NCBI GenBank assembly: GCA_905221605.1
Contig: CAJNDS010000613.1
Location: forward strand, 484,001-526,000
DNA: 42,000 bases
Direction: 5' to 3'
Source of the DNA: Symbiodinium natans
Taxonomy: Eukaryota > Sar > Dinophyceae > Suessiales > Symbiodiniaceae
The notes below the pieces were generated by a model. That model saw nothing but the letters and a program-made list of their open reading frames with translations. It was not told the DNA's origin and did no database searches. Within the stretch, counting starts at the first letter, position 1, and each line of letters opens with the position of its first letter. Shown here in pieces: positions 30,148-40,904 of this stretch. Position numbers and translations under genes: made by a program.

Positions 30148-32992
30148 ATGTCCGACTCCGTCACGGAGGGCCTGGAAGGTCAGAAAGTCTTCGAGCCCAG
30201 AAAGAGGTTTCTCGATCTTGACGAGGAGGACGGGAAGAGGCCAGAGGAGCGAGACATGGAACTGGCATTCTCCGAAGAGATGGAGGAGTCGTTTCTGGGC
30301 CTGCCGGGCTTGGGTGAGACCAATCCTGCAGACGGGCGCCAGGCTGACCCTCCCAAGCAGCCCGCAGAAGCACTCCCAGCAGGCGGCCAGAGCAAGATGG
30401 CCAAGATGGCGCCCCTCCCCCTGGCGGTGGAATCGGCGCAGGGCTTGCCTCAGGGATCCAAGCGGAAGTCGGAGGTGTCAGACCGCATGTGTGCAGTCTG
30501 TCTTCTTGTTGCCGCGATCCCCAAGTTCCTCTTCTGCAAAATGTGCAAACGTGATGTGCAAGCTTGCAAGGCTGATGCAGAAAGGGAGGGGAGACTTGCG
30601 CATTGGACCCGTCTCACGAAGACGGCAGAAGGGCTTCGCCACTTGATCCTCCACTACCAAAAAACATGTCCGTCGCGGGGACAGGGCGTTCGCCGTGACA
30701 GCTTTGATTGGGCGAGTTACTGCAGGAAAATCTTCACGACAAAGCAGAATGTAACTGGCAGCCTTCTGCAGTATATGGATTGGATCGAATGGGAGAAGCA
30801 TGCTTTGTCCAAAGGGAAGACTCCGAAAGAGGCATTTGACCAATGGCAGGATTGGGAAACCTCAAACGAGGACTACGACTTCAAGGGAAGGAAGGACTAC
30901 GAAAAAAGATTCGCAGTCCCGGTCCAAGACTATGTGAGGAAGGAGACGATCACTGGTGAGAAAGAGGCCTTTTGCTTCGGGTTTGAACGGGTTTGTTTGT
31001 AGCAAGTTTGTGGCTTTGCAAAAACCTGTCGCTATGAGTCGTGTTGCCGTGCTTTGTTGCTGGACGGTCGTCGCTGCGTTTTCGGCATTGTCATGTTTCA
31101 TGTCAGAAGTTGAGAAAGAGATGAATTTTTCAGGGGACTAGGGTGAGGACGGGTCATGTGTTGATTGTACGGTGCTTCAAACTGTTCAGGAAGTCAGCCA
31201 CGGCTGCAAAATGAAGAAGGGCAAGGAAGCAGAGGCCTTGGTTGACTCATGCCATGGAATGATCCGGAGGGCGAAGGATACCGCCCACGGATTTGACTTG
31301 CAGCCATTCAACTTTGGTAAGGCACAGCAAGAAGCAGACGCGGAGCTCGAATCACCCGAGAAGTCTGGCGGCCTCGGTTGGGATGCCAGTTCGGAAGCTC
31401 GTTTTGACGGTGACCTTGCCAGTCTTGCTGGGGATCAGGCAGCTGCTTCGAGAACTGGGGGTGCTGAGGAAGATGACTCGGGCAAGGGCAAGGGCAAGGG
31501 CAAGACCAGGACTCGAGATGTCGGTCGATTCCGGGTCTCCAGCTTCGAGAAGCAGCGAAAGATTGTGACCAATATCGAGCAAGAGGGAAAGAATGCCTTG
31601 AAGTCAAGTCAAGAGGCCTTGCTTGAGAACGATGGTCGGAAGGATCAATTCAGCCACTTTTTCGAGATCGTGACTGTGCGCCAGAGTTTGTTGCAAGCCA
31701 TCCTCGACAAGTCGCAGGATGATTTCAAGGCGCATGTCGAGGGCATGGACTCGAAGTGCCTTTCCTTTCAGCCAGTGCCGAAGGATATCCTCATGAAAAC
31801 ATGGGTCCTGCAGGGTTTGAAGGAGAGTCTTGAAACCATCATGCAAAAGACGACAAAGTCTGAGATCGAGCTCCTCTGTTCCGGAATGTCAGACCAGGCT
31901 GCGATTCACATTCAGCTCCGCAACTCCCTGAAGAATTCCACCCGAGACCTTGACAATGCCATCAAGGCAGATGCGAGGAAGAAGGAGCGCGAAGTTGAAG
32001 CAGCAGCCAAGAAGGCTGCCAAGAAGAAGCAGACAGCAGATGGGGCAGCCGCAGCTGCAACACGCAAGGCTGCAGCGGCTGCAGCAAAGGATTGCGAGAG
32101 GGGTGTGACGATCCTCAGCACCTATTCGGACAAGTTGAAGTTCAGCTGGTTCCCGAGGTTTCCCGATGTGAGCAAGTTCAAGGCCAGGTTGGAGGAAGCC
32201 CTCGACGCTGCGAATGCAAACCAGGCGGCGCTTCAACTTGTAGCCGATGTGGGTGGTGGCAGCGTGCCCTTCGTGATCTCCAACATGCCTGAGATCGCAA
32301 AGCTGGTTCAGGAGAGCCCTTCCCTCCGTTGCATGGTGACAAATTTTGGACACCAGTTTCCAGGAACACAATTGTGCAGGGCTTCGGGTAGGGCCCAGTG
32401 CCCAGCCAAGATGGACGAGCCCGGCGGGCAGCTTCTTAAGATGATGATGGAGGCCGCTCCCTTTCGCAAGGACAGTGCGGTGCTAGACGAGCCGGGCTAC
32501 AAAGACTTGGCGCCCATCCTCCAGATGGCGCTGTTTGGCTTCACACCGGAGATGTCGTATGTGGGGTTCGAAGAGCGTGGAATAGGGCAACTCCGATACG
32601 TGTTGCAGGGCAGCAGGCGAGTGATCACAGCATCACCTCGGGCCATCCAGGATCGGTTCAATGCCGGCGGCGATGCAGCTTCATCGGTTTCGGACATGAT
32701 CAACATTTGGAAGTTCATCGACCTGGCAAAGCTGACTGACTGCTCTTACATGTTCGCAGGGGTTCAGAAGGCTGGCTCGCTCATGTACATTCCTCCAGGG
32801 TGGCTTGTGGCGGAGGAAGTCGTGAACGGGGAAAAGCTTGTTGGTTTCAGGGTTGGCGTCCTGCCAAAGCATACGGATGCATGCGTGAGGGATTTCAACG
32901 CGTTCCTCAAGTTGATCCCGCAAGGACATGCGTATCAAAAACTTGCAACGCTGGCTCACAAGTGCATCGCACAGCAGGCGGCGGCAGCTTGA
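30148..32992 (+). CDS. Two-exon gene: Cys-cluster N terminus, GK-rich linker, cupin/JmjC-like C terminus
   Basis: Exon 1 (30148-30990) encodes an acidic N terminus, then a Cys cluster at residues 115, 118, 130, 133 and 140 (CAVC, then CKMC) that could bind zinc, then a basic/aromatic region. A GT-AG intron at about 30991-31189 (donor CGG|GTTTGT, acceptor TTCAG|GAA) keeps the frame; a GTGAGA donor at 30956 would not. Exon 2 (31190-32992) has a run of Gly-Lys pairs near 31484, an Ala/Lys-rich coiled-coil-like stretch near 31985-32100, and a C-terminal segment GSLMYIPPGWLVAEEV near 32774. That segment resembles the strand in JmjC/cupin dioxygenases carrying the last metal-binding His, but the His is absent here. 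The joined protein would have about 882 residues. Function is unknown; a catalytic role is doubtful given the missing His. Confidence 0.6.
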
Positions 32993-32999
32993 AGCTTGG

Positions 33000-35519
33000 G
33001 CGAAGTTGGGCTTGAGGTTCGCAGTGGGCCAAGAGCCAAGGGGTCAAGGGGTGCAAGCATCAAGAGCAGGGTCGGCGGCAGACAACAACGTGTTGCCATC
33101 CTTCTGCTTGATCGTGGGGGTTGGTCGTGTGTGATGTGTGACTGATTCAACAGTCATCGTGTTTTCGAGGACGACAGAAACACGGCATTGTTTAAATTTG
33201 TTGCTGTGTTCTTTGCCGTTGCTGCTGGCAGAGTGTCTTGCTCACGAAAGGTTGGTAGACGTGACGACATAACTCACCTAACACAAGCCCGAATATTCCA
33301 GCACTGAAGTAGAATGCATTTGGAGTCTGGAGTCTTGACTGGATTGGATCCTCCTGTCTCATTGAATCACCAGGTCACCAGATATGAAATACTGAGTTGT
33401 TGCAGGTAGGCTGCGATAAAGTTAACGTGCCGGTCAGGAGTCGGTCAGGACTCTGGGGCTCATGATTGATGCAGAAGGGTTTTCTATTCCATTCCATGCA
33501 GTCCACTCATCTTTCTCGAGGGAGGCTCTGTCATGCAGCTTGCCACGCGATGCGACTCGGGATCATGGTGCTGATGCACGGCGCAGTGATCATCATTGAA
33601 TCATCACAACGGCGTTCCATTGCGAAGCAATGGCGCAATGCCGAAATCTTCTTTCGCAGGGTGCTATAGTCTGAGACAGCGTGAGCGTGAGCAGAGCAAT
33701 CTTGAAGCCTTGCAGTGCAGCTTGCAGCTCGCAGCTTGAAAGAGTGAACATGCGGCACGCAAACAAGCAACGTGCAGTGATGCAGTGCCAGTGCAGGGGG
33801 GACGGTGAGCCGGTGAGACCAGCTAGGGATCAGAAGTTCGAAGCATGCAAGTCATTCTGACTGGTGTGTAGTAACTTTCTGTTGCAGCTTTGCGACTCGG
33901 CACCGTGGTACATAAGACATAAGATGCGTGACAACTTTGTCACACTGTTTGCCTTTGCCGTCAGCCATCAGGACGACCCATAAATCCCATGACCACTGCG
34001 TGTGAAAATCATTTGGCCAGGTCGGTGATCGAGAATCAAGTTCAAGCTTGTGGACAATCCGTGCGAGGCTGCTCAGTCAGTAGGTCCATGCAACGCTCGA
34101 CGCTAGCCACACTTTGGGAGGGGCTGCAAGGGCCGCAAGGGTCAAGTCAGTCCGGTTGGCAGCTGCAACTACCGGCTTGCGGGAAGTAGAAGGGTCACAG
34201 TCACAGGTTGCAAATGACATGTAATGACATTTTGCGTAGTGAGTCGATTTGATGTTGGAGATTCATCACCTGTGTAGAGTGGGTAGAAAGTCACACGTTC
34301 GAGACTTGAGCGGTAGCCTGTGCTCAGAATCTTCTGAAACATCGAAGCTTAGTCTGGGGCATTTGCAGGAATGCAGGAACGCAGTAAAGCTTTTCACATT
34401 CACAGTGTCACTGCGCCACCATGTCACAGTTACAATAATTTTCGCTGGTCTCTGATGCACTCTTGAAAGTAATGATCCTGATTTTCAGATTTCCGATCAG
34501 CTGCAGATACGAAGGTCGAAGCGCCTAAGCCTAAGTCGAAATGTGGCGTGTTCAGGGTGGTGGGATGCGGCGAGGCGAGATGTGAGAGCGATGGCTTCAG
34601 CAGCAGGTTCATCTCACCCCATGTCTTTGTTCTTCTAGTAAGTAGAACCCATCCAATTCCTGCTGACCGCAGAATCATGCACAGCGTGACTTTTACTCCA
34701 ACACACAGCCCGAAACCAAAGTTGCCAGTCTGTCCAGCGCGCAAGCTCGAAGAAGGTTTCAGGTTGTAGCGTCTGAGTAGTAGAACTTTTCAATGAAGCA
34801 ATACGCAGCATGGCAGAGCAGCTGATTGCGCAGAAAATAACCCGGCTCTCTTCTTCTTTTTTTGCTGCTTGCTTGGCATTGCTTGGGTGGGACTTGGTGA
34901 GACTCACGGGTCGTTTTAATTGTGGAGCCGTGGAGCAAGTGTAGCTGATGCACGTGGCTGTCGTGATCATTGACAGGCGGCCAGCGGCCGTTGTCGCAAG
35001 TCCCAGCCCAGTAAACTTTTAAGAAAAAAATTTCAAGGCGGGCCGGGCCTCAACCTCCCAAATCCACAACTGTGAGCAGGTGTCCAGCGCGAAACCCCTC
35101 CAATCAAGCAGGTGTAGACTGATTTGGACTGCGTGTGTGCCAAACGGCCTAACCAGGCACCGAAGTACCCCAAGCACGGAAAAGCAATCCCCCGGTAAAT
35201 CTTACCACTCGGAATATTCTTGGTTTGGCAACCCTCTCGTGGTCTATGTCACGGATTGGACCGTGCTTGTCTTCTGTGTGCTCACAGTCTGTTGCTGTGA
35301 ACACCTGTCTTTGTCGGCCCTGCAGTGTGCCTATGTGACGGGGGGCCTTTCTCTTGTGGTTGCTCCCTGCCCATCTGCACGGACTGCCCTGGACCGGTCC
35401 TGCCTGATGTTCCAGCTCTGTCATCGGTACAACGGCCAATTGTCCTTTCCTCTGCCCCCTCTACGGATGGCTCTCTGGTAAGGCTGCCCAGTCTTCCTCT
35501 TCTCTGCCCCTCTTTGACT
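33000..35519. other. 2.5 kb with no recognised gene
   Basis: No frame has convincing protein character on either strand. Words such as GCAGTGCAG and AGTGATGCAGTG recur near 33705-33800. The right part (35040-35519) directly precedes retroposon copy B and shows no matching target duplication. Confidence 0.5.
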
Positions 35520-37384
35520 GGGTAGGTGGCCGTTTCTGTGCTATGGCACTGCAAAAACCCCTCGGCTTTGAGACCCAGCTGTCGCCCACACTTGTTGCCC
35601 CATCGCTATCGTCAACTATTTCCTTGGCCGGTGAGGGTTGAGGGTTCAATACCCAGAATCAGCTTGTCCAAGCCCAAACCGACAGACGTCGGTGAGGAGA
35701 TGCGAGGGCTCGCATCACGTTGGACGGCCAACAGAAGCGGTAGAACTTCCATTGCAAACACTGCCTTGGTCCAGTCAGGCAACATCCAGCAGGCAGTGAG
35801 CCTGCTTGTCCCGCCACAGGCCATGCGCAGGCAGTGACGGCTTTTTTGAAGGCCAGGTTGCTCCACAGGTGCTCACTGGCTCCTTGCAAGGGCAATGGGT
35901 GCATATTCTCTACGGAGAAGTGCCCAATACCTGGGAGAAGCAGCACCACCGCATTGGCCTCTCCAGATTCGTCATTCGGCCGAGATACCACAAAGGGGAG
36001 GGTCGCATTGCCATGACTCACTGTGATCCAAGTGTCGTGTCGTCTCGTCCCCTTGGCCTTGAGTGCGAAGTTTCGACTGGGGAACTCTCCCGCTTCCTGT
36101 GGGGCAGGTGGGGTCCCCGCCTGCTTGGGTTTACCTGATGGCTCTGATTGGAACGAAGCAGTCCAGCCTGCTTTGGCCGGCGGACGAGCTCTTGTGAGTC
36201 AACAGAACGTTGCGCTTGTGCTCGGAGAGGCTCCACTGGCTGACCACCATGGAGTACTCTGGGCTGGTCCTGCCCCTTTGTTCTCGCCGTTAAGTCCCCA
36301 CTGGCTGACCATCATGGGGCAAACTTTATACTTCCGAACACACAGGTTGACACTTACAAGGTTCCGTGCTGAGGCACGACTTTGCTCCATCTGTGATGGC
36401 GAAACTGTAAACCATCGCGTGAACGGCCTTGGCAGGTGCTGAATGTATTCGCATTGGTGGCAGCATGACGGTGATGTGAGCCCTCCAGTCTCCTTACCGG
36501 CGTACCTCGCGGGTTTGGGTGAAGGGACCTGGTGCGTGCCGATGCGCAGGCCAGTGCTAAAGTGGCGTAGCCTTGCGCGAGATGCCTGGACTGGGAGGTC
36601 CCTCGGTGTCATTAAAACCCTGTGGCGTTAAGGGTTTGATAACTCGCCGTGGACTTTCCCCGATGAATCGGTGGCTGCTGCTACTCTCGGCCCCCCTCTG
36701 ACCGTGCACGGGCACCTCTGAGGGTGGGCCCTTGTGCGCCAGGTAATCAGTAGCTGATGCTACTCTCGTCCCCCCCTCTGGCCGTGCGCGGGCACCTCCG
36801 AGGGTGGGCACTTGTGCGCCAGGTTGACTGGTGAACTCTGTGCTCGGAGCTACTCCATTGGCTGACCACCATGGAGTGCCCTGGGCCGGTCTTGCCTTGA
36901 TTGTTCTTGCTGTTAAGTCCCCACTGGCTGACCACCATGGGGCATTTGCACATCTTTCATCCCCCTAGGGAGTCTGACTTGCAACATCCTTTCGCCATTG
37001 AGTGTCGGTTGTCTGTTCTTGACAACGAGTACGTGATCCGAACCTCTTCTGATGACCTCGGTTTGATTAACCGCTGTCGCACCAATGGCTACATGATGGT
37101 GGTTTTGAGAATCTGGCAATGTCGCAATTTGCGATTCCCCCACAAGCTCCGTGCTTCCTTGTGAACCGGGACTTCATTGACGACCTCGAGTACTGAGTCC
37201 GTGGGGTATCTAGTAGTTTAGCGCGATTGCTCGCTTTGTTTCTTCGGTGTCTGTTCTTTGGTGGTTTCGTGTTGTGTTTGGCGGGTTGTGTGCGCTGACT
37301 CTGTTTCACCCTTTTCGTCGAGCCCAACAAGACCGGCCTACTGTGCTACTGATGTAGTAAAGAGGCGCCAGAGGAAAAAAAAAA
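35520..37384 (+). mobile_element. Retroposon copy B (LINE-like), opposite in orientation to copy A
   Basis: The plus-strand element starts GGGTAGGTGGCCG, as copy A does, and ends AGGCGCCAGAGG followed by a poly(A) tail of 10 bases (37375-37384). It is nearly identical to the reverse complement of 14817-16511 except for segment X. Shared 5' and 3' ends imply a defined full-length unit of about 1.7-1.9 kb. A frame at 36023-36442 ends in RFRAEARLCSICDGETVNHRV, with the Cys-x2-Cys spacing and following His seen in C-terminal zinc fingers of LINE proteins. A second frame (36901-37164) ends near the 3' end. No RT domain and no clear target duplication were found for this copy, so classification as LINE-derived is tentative. 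Confidence 0.82.
35613..36051. other. Internal segment X of retroposon copy B
   Basis: 439 bases that are in the same plus-strand orientation as 16159-16414, although the rest of the element is inverted. Left border: CATCGCTATC|GT|CAACTATTT. Right border: CGTCTCGTCCC|CTTGGCCTTGAG. It contains about 183 bases missing from copy A (roughly 35765-35948). Confidence 0.85.
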
Positions 37385-37679
37385 TCGTTCCCGGTTAAAT
37401 TATAGAAGTCGTTGAGTCCGCGGTGTTCCTTATCCTGATCTTTAGTGCCTTGGTTGGAGTCGTTATTTCGGGTCTTTGGATGTTTCAGAGAGACTCCAAG
37501 AGAAACCCTAAGAACGATTAAGCTTCGACAATGAGAATGTTGGATTTGTATTCGCACCCGAAAATGTTTCGTTGTTGGCTTGTTTGCGGCATGTGTGCAT
37601 GTTTTGGCATGTTGTCTTGATGTGGCATGCTTTGTGTTGAAGGGAGATGATGAGAGTGCCGGAAGGAGGCTTAAAGCAT
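37385..37679. other. No gene seen between retroposon B and the leader relict
   Basis: Unique sequence with several GGCATG words near 37586-37630. No open frame with protein character. Confidence 0.45.
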
Positions 37680-37697
37680 CCGTAGCCTTGGCTCAAG
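37680..37697 (+). other. Relict dinoflagellate spliced-leader sequence with 3-base deletion
   Basis: CCGTAGCC followed directly by TTGGCTCAAG matches the dinoflagellate leader except that three bases (ATT) are missing in the middle: 18 of 21 positions. Two further CCGTAGC words follow at 37735 and 37753, as might be left by repeated trans-splicing and reinsertion. No intact gene follows on the plus strand within 1 kb. Confidence 0.7.
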
Positions 37698-37998
37698 GCC
37701 GCGTCTGCTCGAGGTGGTTAAGCCACCAGGGAAGCCGTAGCAAGGGTGGGAGTCCGTAGCTAAAGGTCTGCCCTTGTTTGGAACCCTACTCGCAGGTAGC
37801 GGCCCCCTCTGGGAAAGCCTGGAGGCGTAGGAGTGCTTGGTTCTGTGCTTGCTTTGTCGCTGGGGCTCCTTAGCATGACGCAGTTCCTTGTGAGCGCACG
37901 CTTGCAAGAAGAATCCATTGCTTTGCTTTGGATTTCTGCCGTGTCAACACAGCAAGCCTGGTTTGCCCTGTAGTCTTTGCCCTTGCGCACTGATTGTT

Positions 37999-38213
37999 GG
38001 GTACGCCCGCTCCCAAGCTTGAAAAGTGACGTCAACTGTGCCCTCAGTTGTCCCGTCACGGTCCCAACCTTCTAAAGTGACGTCAACTGAGCCCTCAGTT
38101 GTCCTGTCACTCAGTTAAGTTGGTGTTGAGAACGCCCGTTCTCTCTTGCCAACTAATCTAAATGTGTTCTACCTAGTTGTTTAGTCCAACATCTGTTGGG
38201 AACGCCCGTTCCC
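37999..38213. repeat. Three short hairpins of the GGGAACGCCCGTTCCC type
   Basis: Palindromes lie at 37999-38014 (GGGTACGCCCGCTCCC), 38128-38143 (GAGAACGCCCGTTCTC) and 38198-38213 (GGGAACGCCCGTTCCC). The second and third have perfect 7-base arms and differ by a compensating pair (A-T for G-C). The first has two central mismatches. Each follows TGTTG or TGTT. Confidence 0.75.
38023..38110. repeat. Duplicated 37-bp hairpin-forming word
   Basis: Copies at 38023-38059 and 38074-38110 differ at 2 of 37 positions. Each holds nested inverted pairs, GTGAC with GTCAC and CAACTG with CAGTTG, so each could fold into an interrupted stem. They sit between the first and second hairpins of the preceding entry. 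Confidence 0.85.
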
Positions 38214-38749
38214 TTCTGCAAGCGCAGTATTTTGAGTTTCTTGCGCATATGTGCAGTACGGATAGCTTCGGCGTAAGGTATCTGCACTATGTCGCAAGTG
38301 CGAATTCGTTTTTACCAAACCGTTTAACTTTGCGGTGCATGTGAAGATAGGAGCATGTTTTTGCCGCAGTCTGAGATCAATGTTTACTATTGAACGCCGT
38401 GCATCATTCTCGACTGGCCCAAACTGCACTCGTCAGGCCCACCCGGCCGAGAGCACTAAATGTTGCGGGTGTTGATTTTGCCGTCGTGGATGGGGAAGGT
38501 GGGTGTTTGTCTGTTTGTGCGCTTCCCTTGGTTAGTAAGAGCGAGAACGCCATGGAAGTGCTTTGTGTATTGCGCTGGCCTTTGTCTGCTAGTAAGAGCG
38601 TGAACGCAGCAAAGGTTAGGCCTTCGAATAATTGTCATTACTGTGTATGCCTGCCTCTCCCACCCGTGCAGCGTATCAACTCTTTGCAACAGTGAAGTGC
38701 GCTCAGTACAGGTGCCATGCCCCCTAGCTAGTACGTGCCTTGCCGCCAG
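38214..38749. other. No gene recognised
   Basis: Open frames on both strands lack known motifs. The phrase AGTAAGAGCG(A/T)GAACGC occurs twice (about 38534 and 38590), about 56 bases apart. Confidence 0.4.
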
Positions 38750-39230
38750 GTGCCCGCATATGCACAGGCTCGAGGTGCCCAGGCCCGTCCGGGTCAGGCG
38801 TGGCTCTAGGTGCCCGCACATGCATAGGCTCAAGGTGCACAGGCCCTTCCGGGTCAGGCGTGCTTGCAGGTGCCAGCAAATGCACAGGCTCAAAGTGCAC
38901 AAGCCCTTCCGGGTCAGGCGTGCTTGCAGGTGCCCGCGCAGGCTCAAGGTGCACAGGCCCCGCCGGGTCAGGCGTGCTTGCAAGTGCCTGCAAATAAATG
39001 CACAGGCTCAAGGTGCACAGGCCCTATCGGGTCAGGCGTGCTTGCAGGTGCCCCCATATGCACAGGCTCAAGGTGCACAGGCCCTTACAGGTGCCTGCAA
39101 AGGCACAGGCTCAAGGTGCACAGGCCCTTCCGGGTCAGGCGTGCTCGCAGGTGTCAACGCACTCAAGGTGCACAGGCCCTTGCATGTGCCCGCACATGCA
39201 CAGGCTCAAGGTGCACAGAAATTCACTTGT
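38750..39230. repeat. Approximately 60-bp tandem repeat, CACAGGCTCAAGGTGCACAG
   Basis: Eight to nine units with starts near 38762, 38820, 38880, 38938, 39000, 39059, 39104, 39158 and 39197. Complete units also contain GGCCCTTCCGGGTCAGGCGTG and GCAGGTGCC. Several later units are shortened. Because complete units are close to 60 bases, frames stay open in several phases, so the long frames here are not evidence of a gene. Confidence 0.92.
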
Positions 39231-39231
39231 C

Positions 39232-39560
39232 AGGCTTCCCAGGTTCAGCAGATGCCGCAGGTCCTCAGTCCCTATTGCAGCGCAGACCGTCGTGGGTCTT
39301 GTGCCAGGCGTCCCAGGTTCAGCAGATGCCGTCAGGTCCCTATTGCAGCACAGACTGTGGGTCTTGTGCCAGGCGTCCCAGGTTCAGCAGATGCCACAGG
39401 TCCTCAGGTCCTTATTGCAGCATGGACCACCGTGGGTCTATTGCCAGGCGTCCCAGGTTCAACAGAGTGCAGCACAAACCCCGTGGGTCTTGTGCCGGGC
39501 GTTCCAGGATCAGTAGATGTCACAGGTCCTCAGGTCCCTATGTAGTCCAAGCCACCGGGC
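39232..39560. repeat. Approximately 65-75-bp tandem repeat, GGCGTCCCAGGTTCAGCAGA
   Basis: Five units, each with CCAGGTTCAGCAGATG, a CAGGTCC(C/T) block, TATTGCAGC and GTGGGTCTTGTGCC. It follows the 60-bp array directly but is a different sequence family. Confidence 0.88.
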
Positions 39561-40234
39561 ACTTGTGCCAGGCGGCCCAAGCCCCAGGTGTGTACTGTGG
39601 AGGTTGGGATTCACCCTTGAAGTTCCCCTCTTGGCTATTCCCTCAACAACCCAAAACGTGAAAGATTAGAGGGAAGCCGAGGAAGCTCAGCGGATCCATT
39701 ACTTGATGGAGTGAAGGGAGGAATCAAGAGTGTTGCAGAACAAAGGAATTGAGTACAGGAAAAAGCCTTCCCCACTGGAGGGGGGGGGAATCCCAAAACC
39801 TGCAGTCATGCTGGGAGGCCCAAGTCCTTGCCAGTCGGTGCAAGCGTGCCGGGCTAGCTGAGGTGTAGTGTTAAGTGTCCGTTAGTGGCATTCCCATCTA
39901 CTCAAAATGCTTCCTCACATCCACTTGCCAATCATGCACCTAGCGCTGCGGGGCTCCGCGAAGGCGTCTTGTTGATGAGCCTGGCGGGCTCGTCTGTGTG
40001 CAGCTCTGCGCGTGGTGGCAGTTGGCGGGTGTGTAGTCTTTGCATTTAGGGTTTAGGTTTGCTGCTTAGGTTTCTGGTCTGCCCCTCACTCTTGTGACAG
40101 TGCTCGGCACAGCATAGGGCGGAGGCCGTGTCAGAACTTACCCGGCAGGGACGCTCCTGTTTCTGCTGGAAAAGTGCCTGGAACAACCGGCAGAGACAAA
40201 GCCTGTTCATGTTGGAGGGGTGCCCTCATGTTGG
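39561..40234. other. No gene seen
   Basis: Unique sequence. A guanine run lies near 39780-39788, and a short TTTAGGGTTTAGG word near 40046 is a trace of the telomere-type repeat. Confidence 0.45.
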
Positions 40235-40345
40235 AGTGCCAGCAGTGAGTAGACCCTAAACTGCTGCCTAAAACTTCTTCAGAAGGCTCATATGTGATTA
40301 GGACTCGCAAACGGTTGCCAGCACCTTCGCCAGAAGGCCCAGTAA
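40235..40345. repeat. AAACTGCTGCCT repeat family, two units
   Basis: Units CTAAACTGCTGCCTAAAACTTC and GCAAACGGTTGCCAGCACCTTCG, each followed by AGAAGGC, match the family seen at 10230-10686 and 40905-41235. Confidence 0.6.
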
Positions 40346-40404
40346 AAATTATCGGATTTGCTGCTTCAGCCCTACCAGAATGCCCAGAGGAGGTTAAGTC
40401 GTGC

Positions 40405-40705
40405 ACCCGAAGCTTGTGGTCCCTCGGGACTTGGAAGCAGCAGGGAGGGAAATCGCGAACCTGAAGCCTATCGGGTATCAGGACCCGGCATGAAGTAAAA
40501 GCGCGAACCTGCAGCCTATGGGCCTACGCGACCTGGGAGCAGCACGCAGATAAATCGCAAACCTAAAGCCTATGGGCTCTCCGGACCCGGGCGCAGCAGG
40601 GAGAGAGATCTCGAGCCTGAAGCTTATTGGCCTACGGGACCTGCGAGCAAGGCGGAGAGATATTACGAGCCTATCGGCTCTCACAGGACCTGAGAGCAGC
40701 AGAGA
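40405..40705. repeat. Approximately 60-bp tandem repeat, GCGAACCTGAAGCCTATCGG
   Basis: About five units share CGxACCTGAAGCCTAT, GGxCC(T/C)GGGAGCAGCA and GAGAxAAATCGC blocks. Units are diverged by perhaps 20 percent. No gene is recognised. Confidence 0.75.
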
Positions 40706-40756
40706 TGTGTATCGTCTTGCGCAAACTGCCCATTTCTGCGACAGGCTTGCAGTCGC

Positions 40757-40779
40757 AAAAATCGGCCGCTGCGCGGGGC
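40757..40779. repeat. First of three exact 23-bp repeats
   Basis: AAAAATCGGCCGCTGCGCGG plus GGC. Identical words lie at 41297-41319 and 41499-41521. Flanks are unrelated, so it is a dispersed rather than tandem repeat. Confidence 0.9.
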
Positions 40780-40904
40780 AGTTGAGTGATCACAGGACGC
40801 CGCATCTATTGACAGGCATCTTGGACACCTTGCCTGCAGTCTCACTGCCCGGCCAGGAGGGCGCCCGCCCTCCTGCGCTGTGGCAAGCAGAAGCAGTGGG
40901 TAGA

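Noticed and set aside
16706-37400. Shared 16-mer TCGTTCCCGGTTAAAT at 16706-16721 and beside the poly(A) of retroposon B (37385-37400)
   Set aside because: A 16-base match somewhere in 42 kb is not far from chance expectation, and it does not behave as a target duplication.
38643-39661. Long open frames of up to 300 codons in several phases
   Set aside because: They cross tandem repeats whose unit is close to a multiple of three. Openness in several frames at once argues against coding.
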